Origin: Owenia fusiformis
Taxonomy: Eukaryota; Annelida; Polychaeta; Sabellida; Oweniidae
DNA length: 64,000 nucleotides
Assembly (NCBI GenBank): GCA_903813345.2
Contig: CAIIXF020000002.1
Span: 28,839,223-28,903,222 of the forward strand
Reading direction: 5' to 3'
The notes below the pieces were generated by a model. The model saw only the letters and a list, made by a program, of their open reading frames with translations. It was not told the origin of the DNA and did no database searches. A program made the position numbers and the translations under genes. This document shows positions 12,210-24,419 of this stretch, one piece after another. Positions within the stretch are counted from its first letter, which is position 1. The number at the start of each line of letters is the position of its first letter.

Positions 12210-13229
12210 TCACATCCCAATCCAGTTACGTGGATAATAATCCTCGGGTGTAAATAAAGCAGCTAGATCTGAACCTGGCCTGGGGTAGAATTTAAAGTAG
12301 ATCACCTCTCCCCCTGCAAGCCATCCTGCCCACCAACCAAATGTACCCACCGTCATTATCATGTGATTGCAACTACTTAATACTCCAAAATCAAATTCTC
12401 TTGTGTTATTATTTAGATACCTTGCCTTCGGGTAGAATTTGCTTTTGCGATTTTGATGACTCATATAGTACTTTCGCAAACTTTGATTGACAGTTTGTTT
12501 CGCCCATTCTGGGTCATCAGAAGCTACGATAAACACAACATTGGTGTATTTACTCAGATAGTAGGTCATAGCTTTCTGGATATAGAATTCATCCGCGACT
12601 GTATATCCAAGCTTGACGTTATTATAGTCCAACATGTCCCCTCTGCGGATATGGATCCCCACTAGGGTGGTAGATCTTGTCTTATTCCCTTGTTTAAAAC
12701 CTGGAATCCTTTTGAGATATGAGTTGATCTTTTTTCTGTAATCATAATTAAAAGTGAAATGTTTCTTAAGATCATCTTTATAAGTTTCGAAATATTTCCA
12801 AGACTGAAAGTAACCGACTAAAGTTATGTCAAGATTATAATTTAAAAATTGTGTTCTTTTGTCATATCGCCCAATCTTTTCCAAATATCTAGGCCTTGAA
12901 AGATATGGTAGGTCCTTGTAGTCATTGACGACATCATCACCTAATTTGAATATGTCCCAGAGTTCAAGATTGCTAGAAATGCTCGCTTGCATTTTGTTGT
13001 CTCTAGCAATACCATATAAGGACGCATATTGAAATAACTGATTCCCAAAACCTTTTTGCCATTTCATGAATAATTTGTGATTTCTGGAAATCTTCGGGTC
13101 TCGTCTCATTTGTTCACCTAAATAAACTGGTTGCCATTTTGTCACGGACATCTTTCTGCGAGTCATTTTTCCAAGGGTGAATGCCCCATAGAAGAAACCC
13201 ATCAGGGCCACAGCACCAAGGGCGGACAT
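12210..13229 (-). CDS. GT11 family alpha-1,2-fucosyltransferase-like protein (FUT1/FUT2-like)
   Basis: Predicted type II Golgi enzyme that transfers fucose from GDP-fucose to the 2-OH of galactose on glycans. It is an uninterrupted 339-residue frame. Residues 1-20 form a short hydrophobic anchor followed by a basic stretch (KMTRRKM). Family motifs are visible: GFGNQLFQYA (60-69), the GDP-fucose-binding HIRRGDM (193-199), FIVASDD (233-239), and the C-terminal block with CNHMIMTVGTFGWWAGWLAGG (287-307). The length fits the family. I chose the ATG at 13229. The frame stays open a few codons further 5' but has no earlier ATG before a stop, and a possible splice acceptor (TTGCAG) sits just upstream, so a short 5' exon is possible. 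The acceptor specificity cannot be read from the sequence. Confidence 0.9.
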   Translation of the reverse strand: MSALGAVALMGFFYGAFTLGKMTRRKMSVTKWQPVYLGEQMRRDPKISRNHKLFMKWQKGFGNQLFQYASLYGIARDNKMQASISSNLELWDIFKLGDDVVNDYKDLPYLSRPRYLEKIGRYDKRTQFLNYNLDITLVGYFQSWKYFETYKDDLKKHFTFNYDYRKKINSYLKRIPGFKQGNKTRSTTLVGIHIRRGDMLDYNNVKLGYTVADEFYIQKAMTYYLSKYTNVVFIVASDDPEWAKQTVNQSLRKYYMSHQNRKSKFYPKARYLNNNTREFDFGVLSSCNHMIMTVGTFGWWAGWLAGGEVIYFKFYPRPGSDLAALFTPEDYYPRNWIGM

Positions 13230-14609
13230 ACATTGGTAATTCTGCAACCATTTTGGACCTACATCATGAAGTCAAAACAAAAATTATCAAACTTTTTATG
13301 TCACCACATACTGACAAATAGTCTTCAATTCAAAATGCATCCCATATAGCTTATCTATTACATATAGTAGGCATATACAAATGGTTTAAATCCATAAATC
13401 CCTAAAGATTCTTAATTCTTTTTCTTGCTTTTTCCCACTAATATCAATATATCGTTCCTTTTTCTTCAAAGATTTGACCAGCCCTCGTAAAATCCTAGAC
13501 AATGCATGGTTGCTAAACTGTATCAATGGTAACCTGTCAAACAAAGTTATAAAAATACTGTAATACAGTATAATCAAAGATTTGCAATACAAAACTGCTT
13601 GGCATCACCATTTTCAAACCAATTGCTTACCTCTAAATATTCTCTTAAACACTAGAACAAGACATCTCAAAACTCCCATAATTTCACGCCCATCAATTAG
13701 TTTTATATTTTCATTAAGGCCGATATGATTACATCATATCAAAATCATCATTCCCTTATTCATACACCATAGGCCTGTTATATTTTGGATTGATAACTTG
13801 CATATATATTTGAAATCATGCAACGAGTGTTGCTTATATTGACAGTTCAAAGTTTGATCCATAGATTAACTATTGATTCCCTAACAAAAACTCTTCGATA
13901 CAACTCCTATAAATCATCTTCAAATATATCATGGGATTATTACTTAATAAATAACAGCGAGAAAGTGCATGGCCCATATTTGTGTCAAAAATAAAGTTTG
14001 AGAATAATATCTTGTGGAAATATAGGCAATTTTGAGGTTTCTGTCATTTTATAGCAGAATGTAGTTGAAGAAAATTAATAATAATATTTACAAATTGTTA
14101 ATCATTAACCCCCATCCAACAGACTTCAATTTTATCACCAAGTTAAAATTAATTTTGTGTTTTAAAGATAAAACTGCACAATAGTAATTTATAATCAAAA
14201 TTGACTTGTTTTTGTTTGTTTTAAATTGTGCAAATTGTTCTTTAATCTTATCTGCACAAGGAGCAGGATTGAGGATTGTCTTTATAGTTAATTTGATATA
14301 TGGAGCCATATAATTCAATAAAATAAATTAATTTATAAGTCTCTGGTTGATATCATAGGTTAAAGACCATTAAGGGTTCTTTTTATGGGTTCCTTAACTT
14401 CCTTTTTATATATCTTAATATTTTTAGATGCATTGCTCCACATTCTAGGCTCCTTCTATCCAGAGACATCTATTAGTATTATTATATTCATTGAAAACCC
14501 CTAATTTTCTTTAACACTTATAGATGGCATCTATGTTTCTACCTTATCATGGTTTACCAAATCTTCGAGTAATAATTCAAGCTGTGAATTATTATCTTAA
14601 AAAAGGAAT

Positions 14610-14992
14610 TACTGTAGATACACTTAATTTGACGCTACTTAATTTGGCGGATTTGTTCAATTTCAAATATTGGCGGCTATTTAATTTGGCAGAGACAGGA
14701 CTGAGCTCAAGTTTTATCATAGATCTGGAAATAAACATTTCAGATTCATGTATACTGCTTTCAGTAATGCATGGGTCACATTTGCTGCGAATCATCGGCC
14801 AGCGCCCGGCCGATTGAGTATTCTGTTCAAAACTGAATACATTTGTGAACAGGATACTCAATCGGCTGGGCGCCGGCCGATGAATCGGAGCAAATATGAC
14901 CCAGGCATAAGTCTTGGTATAGCACGGACATCCAAATAGCAATACTTACACAAGCGATTAAAACGGTAGCCAAATTAAGTGTATATACAGTA
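14610..14992. mobile_element. Composite inverted-repeat element (TACTGTA...CACTTAATTTG ends)
   Basis: The left end TACTGTAGATACACTTAATTTG and right end CAAATTAAGTGTATATACAGTA are inverted. Just inside, the left end repeats CGCTACTTAATTTGGCGG and TTGGCGGCTATTTAATTTGGC. The centre is a strong hairpin (about 14762-14906) with GGTCACATTTGCTGCGAATCATCGGCC against GGCCGATGAATCGGAGCAAATATGACC. A sister element lies at 62840-63354. Confidence 0.75.
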
Positions 14993-15324
14993 TGTCATAA
15001 ATCAAAGATGAACTTTAGTTTAAATTGGTGCCTAGCCTTATTTGGTCTCTTAAATCTTATTTAAACTGTCTCGTTGAGTGACTAATAATGCTATATGATA
15101 AGCAAATGGCTTCAAGTGTTTATATTTTTATGTAATATAAAAAGACAAAAAACTATCCCCCAGTTAAGTGTTTTATTTGTGTTTTTGTTTTTTTTCATGT
15201 TAACATAAGAAAATGCCAAAAACCGATGTCTGCCAAAATTGATAATGGAGTAAACAAATTTAGCATATGCATATGCATATTGAAAGCATACAAGAGAGGC
15301 AGAATATTTTTAAGTGGGATGTAC

Positions 15325-15770
15325 AAAATATGCTGACTATTCTAAATTGTTAAATGAGTGATATATAAATTTACCAAGATGCCGTTGTATGATGGTATTA
15401 TCACTTGAAAATATATTTGTAAATAAATTAACACTATTTAAATCAAATTTTGGTAATGTTTCAGAAATTTTGCTGAAAAATATTTGCCTGTGTTGAGAAT
15501 GCTTTGTACAATTTATGATAAAGTGAAATTCATCTTCTACACATTTACATATATTAGTATTACATAATCTTTCATTTACAGGTTTGGATTTTGGCTTTGT
15601 GTGTCTTCCTGTTTCTATTTTTAACTGATGTGAACTCAACGTAAATCTACTTATTGCTAATCTATATTTTTTATTGTCTAACTTTGTATATGGTTCTAAT
15701 GCAAAATCTTTATAGAAATTGAAAAGTGAAAGTCAGTTTTCAGAATTATTACCAAATTAATTCTTAAAAT
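15325..15770 (-). mobile_element. 5'-truncated LINE relic (C-terminal part of a reverse transcriptase ORF)
   Basis: The reverse strand encodes about 130 residues related to the C-terminus of the intact LINE at 47190-50753. The shared signature is HQLKIETGRHTKP against HKLEIETGRYTKP, followed by a Cys/His motif with the same spacing style. Only the last part of the ORF is present, which is the usual result of incomplete reverse transcription. It differs enough in sequence to come from a related rather than the same subfamily. Confidence 0.75.
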
Positions 15771-17819
15771 AGAGTCAGTTTGTATGAAATAAAGAACTAA
15801 AAGATATGACAACGAATCTTGTGAATGTGAAACAGTGATCATTTTTTAAAGGATACCCTTAGCTCATCTCTTAATACTTCTTTAAATACGAAATAAAGAA
15901 AAAGGCACAATTTGATCAATCTCATCTAAATTCCTGATCTTTGTTTGGAATTTGAATAAGAAATTTTTAGAACCAAGCTGACAGAAACATTTTGAACACT
16001 CCCTGTGTTTTCATCATGTTTAAAAATAAATTGTAAAGTACTAAAGTACAACTTAATCATAAAACACAAGCCTGTGACGTGATTAGTACAAAAAGGTCAC
16101 CATGTAACTGTGTTTACTCTTGTAAAGAAGTATAAAAGACTCAATGTTTTGATTTATATTTCAAAGAAAACAGGTCAAGATGAGATCACCAGCCACAGTA
16201 AGAACTGAGTAAGAAGGAGAAAGTGAACATTTAGGACACAAAAATAACATACTCTATATATCTTCGGGTAAAACTATTAAAAGAAGATTTTAGAGACATT
16301 TAATGCAAATTCATGGATATATGTTCTAATACAGATTTCTACAATTACCACAATTTTGTAGTAAATTAGCGCTGTTGAGGAATTAGTGCAAAACAATTAC
16401 TCAAACTTGGAAACTAGAACAGAAGTTGACAGTTATTTAAGGCTCTGTACCTTACTCCTCTACCCAGTGTACAGTGATATTGCAATAGGACTTAGAAGAA
16501 AGTGTATGCTGGCTGGTTTTTCAATAAGAAACTAGAACTGCAATTGACAATAATTTAAGACCGAGTACCTTAATCAATTTCCCAGATTGACAGTAAAACG
16601 GAAGCATTTACGAAGAAATATATGTTTTACTTTAACAACAAACGCATGGCATTTCACTGATAAACTAAATCAGAAACTGGTGATAATTTGAGGCTATATG
16701 TATAATTAACGACTCAACATTATGCACTCACGCAGTATGTCACCACTGTCATGTTCCGGTGAATAACAATGTGGTAATGAGTAGTTAGGAACAAAATCGA
16801 TACACAGCTAGTGATTATAACGGTCTTAATTATATAGAAATTCAAGAAGACCTGATCCAGTTCACATTTTTCAGAGGAGAGTAGACGGGAGATAAGTACA
16901 TGCTGACACTCTAAGTAAACCATTTACATAAGGCTATGTCATTTAATTTTGTGTTTTGCAATATTTTCTGGTGCCTATAAACCCAAATCAGCAGTCAATT
17001 TTGTCAGTGCTATTAGCACAAATCAGTGCAGATTTTGCACTATCTATCAGTGCTAATGCTGCACAAGATAAACAAATAAGTTGTTTTCGTGCTGGACAAT
17101 GCGGAGGCTTTTTTCTTATATCGTCAAAATGTGCATTAATCATGTACAATAAAACATACATTCATGTTGAAATGGATGGAGAATGTAATGCTGGATAATA
17201 ATTTAGTCCATAGACTTTATTTATTTTGAAATCTTGAAATAACAAGGAAGTACTCTAACTAAACATGTTACTTATTTGCCATGGCCTTAATTGAACATTA
17301 AGTAGCGAGCCAGAAATATTCAAAGTGACCAAATGAAGTATTCTCCAAATCCGATAGAATAACAAATCAACCAATCATTTGGATTATAAATTGAAGGAAG
17401 TGAACATATTATTTGAAATATTCATATATCATGATAAATATTTTGAATTATTCATATATCATGATAAATCAGCATTCAGAATCAAATGCTTTTGTCAGGC
17501 CATAAATAGAAGTAAATTGAAGGTTATGCAAATAAGGTTCCGCTTCAAAGTAGTTTCAATCCATATCAAATAATAGTCAAAGGCAGTCTAAACTACAGTC
17601 AAATATATGACTCAACGACGTAATGTGGTTTATCTATCATTTACATTGGCTGATTACATAATTCATCCTGTTTTCGGGGGACGAGCAGAAGACTGACTTT
17701 CTATCAGCATTCGAAACAATGATTAACATCACCAGGAAGAATTGTGTAAAAAATAACTAAAGATTCCATATGTTTGTAAATAACCTCATGGAAAGATACA
17801 TCAAGCAGATAACTTTATG

Positions 17820-18310
17820 TAACATATGTAACATAAAATATGTAACATAAAACTTGGAAAATGAAACAAGCAAACCTGGAAAATGTAACAAGCAAAGCAT
17901 GACTGTAAGATGTAATATGAAACATAGGAATTTCACATGGAAAGGGAATAATATTTAAATAACACCAACTCTGACTTGGAGATTACATCAAAAAGGACGG
18001 ATTAACACAGATTAGACATGAAAGATATAAAACTTAACATGGCAAATGTTACGTTACATTACAGTTGGAATCAGTAACACTGAACATGAAAAATGTAACA
18101 TAAAAATTGGAATGAGTAACACCAGACATGAAAAATGTAATATTAAAAGTAAATAGTGCTAAACATTGAAGATTTCACAATATAATTGAAATAAGTGACA
18201 CTGAAAGTAAATTGAAAACGCAACATTGAAATCAAAATTAGACATTAGACATTGAAAATTTCACAATATAATTGGAATAAGTGACACCGAAAATGGAAAA
18301 TGTAACATCT
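17820..18310 (+). repeat. Degenerate GTAACATGAAAA repeats abutting the GPCR start codon
   Basis: The motif ATGTAACATAAAA.TTGGAA and the phrase AGTAACACNNRACATGAAAAATGTAA recur about every 50-60 bases. The last copy reads AGTGACACCGAAAATGGAAAATGTAAC and supplies the GPCR start codon. Confidence 0.6.
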
Positions 18311-19336
18311 AATTTTGAATTCACAACTTCAAATATAGAAACAGACACTGGAGCAACCACGTATAACACATTTATTGTGGTATTCATCATCACTATCGCA
18401 GTATTGATCGTCATAGGAAATCTCACAATTATCCTTCTGATTTTAACCACCCCAAAACTGAAAAGTAATATCACAAATCACTTTGTGGGATACATCTGCA
18501 TGTCTGCTGTATACATAGGGGTCGTTGTTATCCCGTTAGATGTTATCGCCATGACGCAACCATCAAATATGTTATGTCTCAGTTCACTCGCTGCATTAAT
18601 TTTTGCAATGTTGTATTTGTCGCTGATCTTGTTGGCAGTGACTTGTGAAAGATATATAGCCGTGTTACACCCATATAGGTATCACTACATTACATCATGG
18701 TTGGCCATCGGAGTGAAGATTTTGATATATTTGATAGCATTGATATGCAGTACAGTGCCTTTCATTTATTGTGGAATTGTCTACGGAGAAAATTTCACAA
18801 AACCTATTTTAAACTGGAGTAGTACAAATTGTATTATGTTATATAAACATCTAGCCCCTCTTGGATTCATGGTATTTATTGTGTGTTTTGTTCTTGTTGC
18901 TATGGCAACTGTTGTGATAATGTATCTAAAGATACTACTAGTTGCTAGGCAGCAAGCTCGACAGATTAAAGCAATGGACACTGTGATTCAAAATGTCTCT
19001 GTAAATGAGACACTAAATGATCGTAAACAGATAACAAAAGAAAAACGTGTGACAATTTTTATGGTTGCCACGGTGATCTATTATTATTTTGCATGGAGCC
19101 CCCTGTTGGGTGTACTGCTATGTATCTATATGGATCATGATGAAACAAGTCAAAATTTGAGTTATATAATGACCATCTCCGTGGTGACCATGTACACAAC
19201 AAATCTAGTGAATCCATTCATCTATGGTTATGGTCACAAGGACTACAGGCATGCCTTAGCAACCATATGCTGTAGAAAGTGTAGCTATGGCAACCAAGTG
19301 GTTGAGACATTCAATTATCAGACTTCTGAAGTATGA
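18293..19336 (+). CDS. Orphan rhodopsin-family (class A) G-protein-coupled receptor
   Basis: Single-exon, 347-residue seven-helix receptor of the plasma membrane; ligand unknown. Helix 1 carries the GN pair (42-43). Helix 3 starts near Cys95, which should pair with Cys180 in loop 2, and ends in ERY (119-121, the DRY site). Helix 6 has FAWSP (266-270) and helix 7 NPFIY (307-311). Cys326, Cys327 and Cys330 after helix 8 could be palmitoylated, and Asn3 and other N-terminal Asn residues are glycosylation sites. By my manual alignment, position 2.50, normally Asp, is Ala72, and position 3.32 is Leu, which argues against an aminergic receptor. I chose the first ATG, at 18293; the codons just upstream contain only a GTG. 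The start lies at the edge of a degenerate repeat. The exact subfamily is not recognisable to me. Confidence 0.88.
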   Translation: MENVTSNFEFTTSNIETDTGATTYNTFIVVFIITIAVLIVIGNLTIILLILTTPKLKSNITNHFVGYICMSAVYIGVVVIPLDVIAMTQPSNMLCLSSLAALIFAMLYLSLILLAVTCERYIAVLHPYRYHYITSWLAIGVKILIYLIALICSTVPFIYCGIVYGENFTKPILNWSSTNCIMLYKHLAPLGFMVFIVCFVLVAMATVVIMYLKILLVARQQARQIKAMDTVIQNVSVNETLNDRKQITKEKRVTIFMVATVIYYYFAWSPLLGVLLCIYMDHDETSQNLSYIMTISVVTMYTTNLVNPFIYGYGHKDYRHALATICCRKCSYGNQVVETFNYQTSEV

Positions 19337-20686
19337 CAACTCTTAGTTAAGCATATCCTGGGGTTACAAGAAGCTTTAATTTGTAGTGTTAAGAATTCCT
19401 GAGTCTATTGTTTCTTAGACGTTATTGGTTAGAAACGATCGAGGAATCATACATTTACAAAGCCTCTATCTTTACAAGAAATTTCCCTCTGTACAGTCTA
19501 ATGCAAAGTGGCTCATGTTAAAGAAATGTGCCCCACGTTAATAAATAACAAAGGTATTGTCAGATAAGAGGCATTTTCAGGACTGCATTTAGAGGCATGA
19601 ATTAACCCAAGTGTTGCCATTTACAGGTTGACCTTGAGAGGCCCCATATTTTGGTAAGGGTGAAGTCGTAGTTTACATCAAACTTAAAAGTATAACTTTA
19701 ACTACAGTATTACAGTTGGAAACATGTACATCCAAACACCTTTCAAATCGAAAAACCTCTCAATGTGAACACTTTTTTCAGTCACATATTTTGTCCAGTA
19801 TCTCTCATTGACTTACATGTTTAAAAAACGTTGAAAAGTAAAGAACTGCATTGGTGTTTGGATTAGACAAGTTTTATTGTGTATTACAGTATTTGAATTG
19901 ATGGAATATATTCCTTCTGCAAACATTGTTTCATTCACTAATTGCTCTAAAGTGTGTTTGTATTCATCAGAATTTAGGAATCAATTAATGGCGAGATGCC
20001 AACAAGTAGAACTCATAGAATTGAATCAATGTTTCATAAGATGCCATTATATTCTCTCTCTGTTTGCTTCCAGACCTCCTGTCTTTAAGTAGAACTTGTT
20101 TATATTGTAATAACTGTGTATTGTACAATTACCATTATTACCATGGATACAGGAGGTCAAGGTTATCTGTTTAGCTTATAAACCTCAAATAAATAGTTGA
20201 ATCAAGATTACAAATAATAAAAAAATGCATTTTCATCACGTCAGAAATAGCTACATATTCCATATTTTGTTCAAAGTTTTAATTTACTTCAGCCGAAGAA
20301 AATAAATAAAACGTTCAATTTTCTTTTGAATCGTTATTTCTGATTTATTGTTGTATAAATGAAAGGGCTGTTACAGCATCGTAAATTAGAGTTATTTGCC
20401 ATAATTACACGATCAATTCGGCTATAACAATAATATATGATGTATAAATGAAACGTAATAATATGATAAATAAATATTTATATTGATGTAACTTCCCATT
20501 CCAACTGACGGTTGCTATAGTAACATTCCATTCAATGGCTACAGCCGAAGTGAGGTTTTACTATAATAAGTAAAAGCCTGTATTCACCTGAAAATATTTC
20601 AACTAGCGGTGTCATAAAATTATTAGTCTATTTTATGAGGTAACTAGCGAACATATTGTCAGTTGGTGTGCGTTTTAAAATGGTTG
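19337..20686. other. GPCR 3' flank and intergenic region
   Basis: No coding sequence was recognised. It includes a relic of the 9.6-kb minisatellite unit near 19390-19460 and AATAAA-like signals on + near 19540. The 3'UTR of the fusion gene should occupy the right part; a TTTATT (AATAAA on -) occurs near 20342. Confidence 0.5.
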
Positions 20687-23600
20687 CTATAGTAAAACAC
20701 CATTTTTGTTTTCTTCATCTTCATCTTCTACATCCAATTTTCCATTCTTCAGCAGCGACCTTAGATTGACCCCTGTCCTATTAATGCCAATAAGAGGATG
20801 TATGGCTGACTGTATACTGCTATAGAGATTTGGGAAGAGTACCTCCTGAGAGGCTAACAGTTGCTTTGTACGATGTCTCTCCTGAAAAAACATCAAGGGA
20901 GATGAGGAGATATAAATCACTCTCAAAAAACAATATATTTCTAACTTAAACTGCCATTATTGTTGTTTGGTAGTTTATGATACAATGTAGTAGGGCCACA
21001 ATAAGTCACATCAATATACTGTTTTTCCATTCCTTAAGTGTAACAAATGAAAATTATTTTTAAGATAGATAGATGGCAGCATGGTCGGACAAAGGGCTTC
21101 ACTTTCCAATAATTGACATTGCCTCCCTTTACTCTCTACATAGACAATAAAAAACCATACATGAACCGATCAAACATGAACTTGAAGATCTTTTATGTAT
21201 GTCCAAGATTCAAATTAGATAGAAAATGAAAGGATGGGTGAATAGTAATGAATACCTTTGGGGCTTCAAAGCAAGCAGGGCAATTCTCCGCTATCACAGG
21301 AAGTTTCTTCTGTTCAGCAAAGTCACGCAGATCTTTCTCCCGAACATAAACAAATGGTCGGATAACTCTCAAGTCACCCTCCCTGAAATAGCGAAACAAA
21401 TTGAAATATAATAAGTTTCAGTGTAGTTTTAACAGGTGTCGTCGAAGAAATTCAAAATATAACTGAGCCAACGATTTACATCTGACAGTGGTCATGTGCT
21501 TACATAAGACTGTCACTCAGCTTTAAAATACACATTTCTCTAATGTTACTATGATAGAGTATGGATGGGGTACTTACTTCACTGTGTAGCTGGCTTTCAT
21601 TGTTCTTAAGGTTCCATTATGGAACACGGACATCAGAAAACTAAAACATCAAACACATTCTCCAGTCAGTAAAGAACAACACAGAAAAATCAAATTATGC
21701 AAAATGCATAAAACATACTTATGTCATTTAAAAAACTTGTTATACAGGTTTTTTTGTCAGATTTTATAAGTAAACTGAAATTGAATGTAATTTCATAGAA
21801 ATCAATTGTGCAATCAATCCAATAATAAAACCTTGTTTGGATATCAAATTATTAATCTGAGTGGTTTAATTGAATATATGTAAAATACAGTGGACTGTAA
21901 TGAAATCAGCAAGGAATTTAAGTAAACCACTATGTAGTGAACATTCTAAATTTTATGAAAATTCAAAAGAAACAGAAACTTCATTCAAATTCTTGAGAGA
22001 AATTGGGTAAAAAAGGCATGATCAGAGAGAGAAATAGCAGACGTATACCTTTCTGCCAAATCATCTAAATGCTGACCCAGTGCGAGCACATTGTAACCTT
22101 CTCTCCTGGCAGCGGCATAGATTCTCCCTCTCTTCATACGGCTACAAAAACTGCATATGGAGGCACATTCATATGGTAGTGACATAGCACTGTCCATTAT
22201 ACCTGGAGAGAGATGGAAGAAACAGATTAGACAAAAACTGTATTTACATGTACATTGTACATGTACAATCTATGAAATGGGAAGTGGATTGCATTTTTGC
22301 TTCTCTTCTATGAGGATTATGTTCTCATTTGTTGCAACCTACTAAGACCAATTTTTTAAATTTAATACAGTAAATTGCTTCAATGGGAAAAGATTGAGGG
22401 CTTAAAAATTTTCATTTTTTCTACTGGAGAAATGCATGGAAAAGGATTGTAACACAACCCTAACTCCGGATATTGATGCACGACTTTCAATAAATAAATT
22501 TTTTGAATATCATTATTATATTATTTTTTATTCATTCGCTCATATCGCTATATTTAATCTTAAATACATTCATCTTCAATCGCCATCTTTATTGAGTCTT
22601 CAATTTCAAATGGTTGGCAATGATCTCTTAATGCTGTAAAAGACAGTAAAAGGCGTGTTTTGGTACTTTCACATATCTGAGCTTACATTGAGACTCGTAG
22701 AAGTACGGCACTCCTAGGGATGCGAGGTAAGACTTCAGTGGACTGGGGTCGTAAGATGGTGTCTCAGGATCAACAGTTACTGCACCAAACTCAAAGTTTA
22801 TTCCCTGGAAAGCAGCAAATATAACAATATGTATTATCCTAAATGAGGTTCATGATATTGGGAATATCATGAGGTAAATATGATATATCTGTGCGAAGTT
22901 TCTATTTTTGAATTCTCCATGCTGGTCAGATATACATGTGCTATAAACATAGAGTGTATTTCCTTGTACTTAAGCTTTTTGTGATGTGCTGGTAAAGCAA
23001 ATAAGGGGGAGGGGTCGACAGTCTCGAGGCAAGACTAGGTACAATTGCCAATACATAATTTCAGTGTTTTAATGATATCTTACCTTCTGCTTAGCGTAGA
23101 ACTGATATTGGTGTATTGTGTGTAGTAATGAAAGGGAATCTTTCCCACCAGATAGACAGACTAACAGACGGTCGCCATCTTGAATCATTCCAAATTCCTC
23201 TAATGCCTGAAAGATTGAATATTGAAGTAAAGGTTGTGGACATGGTTTGAGGCAAGAATAACTAGAAGTGGTTTCTTTTCTCAAATACAGTTCAAGGCAA
23301 CATGGTTTCCATTATTTCAGAATTATTTATACTTAACATATTTTTATCTATTTCACTTTATATTACATTCTTTTTTACATTCTTTATCATATTATTATTG
23401 ATACACTTATTTGTAGAAGGCAGTGTGATAATTTCCTTTATGGTAAATTGAATAGAACATACCTCCTTAGTAGGCTTGAATATCTTCTTTGGAGGAGGGA
23501 ACCATTTATGTTTCTTCCCAGGGGCAGGTTTCTCATCATTAACATTTTTGCTTGCTTTGTCCTCAGTATCATTTGGGTTATTTGGTCCAACTGTACCATT

Positions 23601-24419
23601 CACAAGAGTCCTAGAATTGGAGTCTTCTCTTGTGTCGTCACCGTTAACACTCTCGTGAGTTTTTGTTGTGCCATGACTAGAATCGGGTTGACTGTTAGTG
23701 GTATCTTGATTTTCAGTCAAAGGAGACCCAATATCATTTTCAAGTTTTGGCACAACATCAGTGTCAGTCACAGAACTTTTAACATTTGAAGTTTGGTGTA
23801 TGGTAGTTGTCGATGAAATTATTGCACTTGGAGTTTCGGTCATTGCAGTTGGGATTTTCTGCATTGGAATTGGGGTTTGAGCTTGAGAATCCCTTTCGAG
23901 TCTTTCTACATTGTTTGAACCCAATTCATGTGCCACATGACCATATTTGGAATGTAAAACTGCAGTTGTATCTGAGGTGACAATGTCAGTATCAAGTTTG
24001 ACATCTGTCTCACGGATGTTCCCCTTTTCATCATTGCACATAGTTTCAGATTCAGTTTGATCATTGTTTGAAGCATTATTTAATAGATCATCTTCACGTA
24101 GAAACCCTGAGTTATCATGCTTTTCCATTCCTTCCATGAATGTAACAGAAAAGTTACTGTCTTCTGTTTCAGTATGTTTGCCTAAAGTGACTTCAATATA
24201 AGCCTCATTTTCATATTGTCCACCATTTTGTTTAAAAGCTTCACTAAATGGTGGAATATCTAATGGATACGTTGGAGGAGTGAATGGGATGTGATATTGT
24301 TTGTTGCTAGGGAGTGTGTTGCTTAGCAACTGTTGGGCTTCACTAGGCAACAAAAACCAGCGCAGTTTCTGAGTTGCTTCATCAAATAACAATGTTTGGT
24401 CAGCCATGTTGTACCGCAT
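20687..24419 (-). CDS. C-terminal module: TtcA-like PP-loop ATPase (tRNA 2-thiocytidine synthesis) with long linker exon
   Basis: Exons 16-22. Exon 16 encodes 319 residues: a conserved-looking start (FDEATQKLRWFLLPSEA), then a Ser/Thr/Asn/Asp-rich low-complexity linker, ending in a Lys/Pro-rich stretch. Exon 17 carries the ATP pyrophosphatase loop SGGKDS (924-929). Exon 19 has CSFCSRMKRG (cysteines 1002 and 1005) and LGQHLDDLAE. Exon 20 has FHNGTLRTMKA, and exon 21 has RPFVYVREKDL and CPAC (1092 and 1095). These match the order in bacterial TtcA, which thiolates cytidine 32 of tRNA using an Fe-S cluster bound by such cysteines and sulfur supplied by IscS. The last exon ends in an acidic tail. 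CTU1/NCS6 is a less likely identity, because the zinc-finger cysteines of that family are not seen. Confidence 0.85.

Larger units (their letters stand above)
13230..18292. other. Intergenic spacer between the GT11 and GPCR genes
   Basis: AT-rich DNA with no recognised gene. It holds the composite element at 14610-14992, the LINE relic at 15325-15770, a degenerate direct repeat near 16395 and 16525 (GAAACTAGAAC.G.A.TTGACA), and the GPCR-proximal repeat at 17820-18300. The open stretches at 16956-17198 and elsewhere look like chance ORFs. Confidence 0.6.

Noticed and set aside
13229-13247. GT11 start at 13247
   Set aside because: The codon there is TTG; the first in-frame ATG is at 13229.
16956-17198. 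Small Cys-containing ORF upstream of the GPCR
   Set aside because: No convincing signal peptide with cleavage site and Cys pattern; the DNA shows local CAGTGC repeats instead.
20687-24419. TtcA domain as bacterial contamination or a recent bacterial insert
   Set aside because: The domain is split by GT-AG introns in consistent phases, and base composition is like the surroundings.
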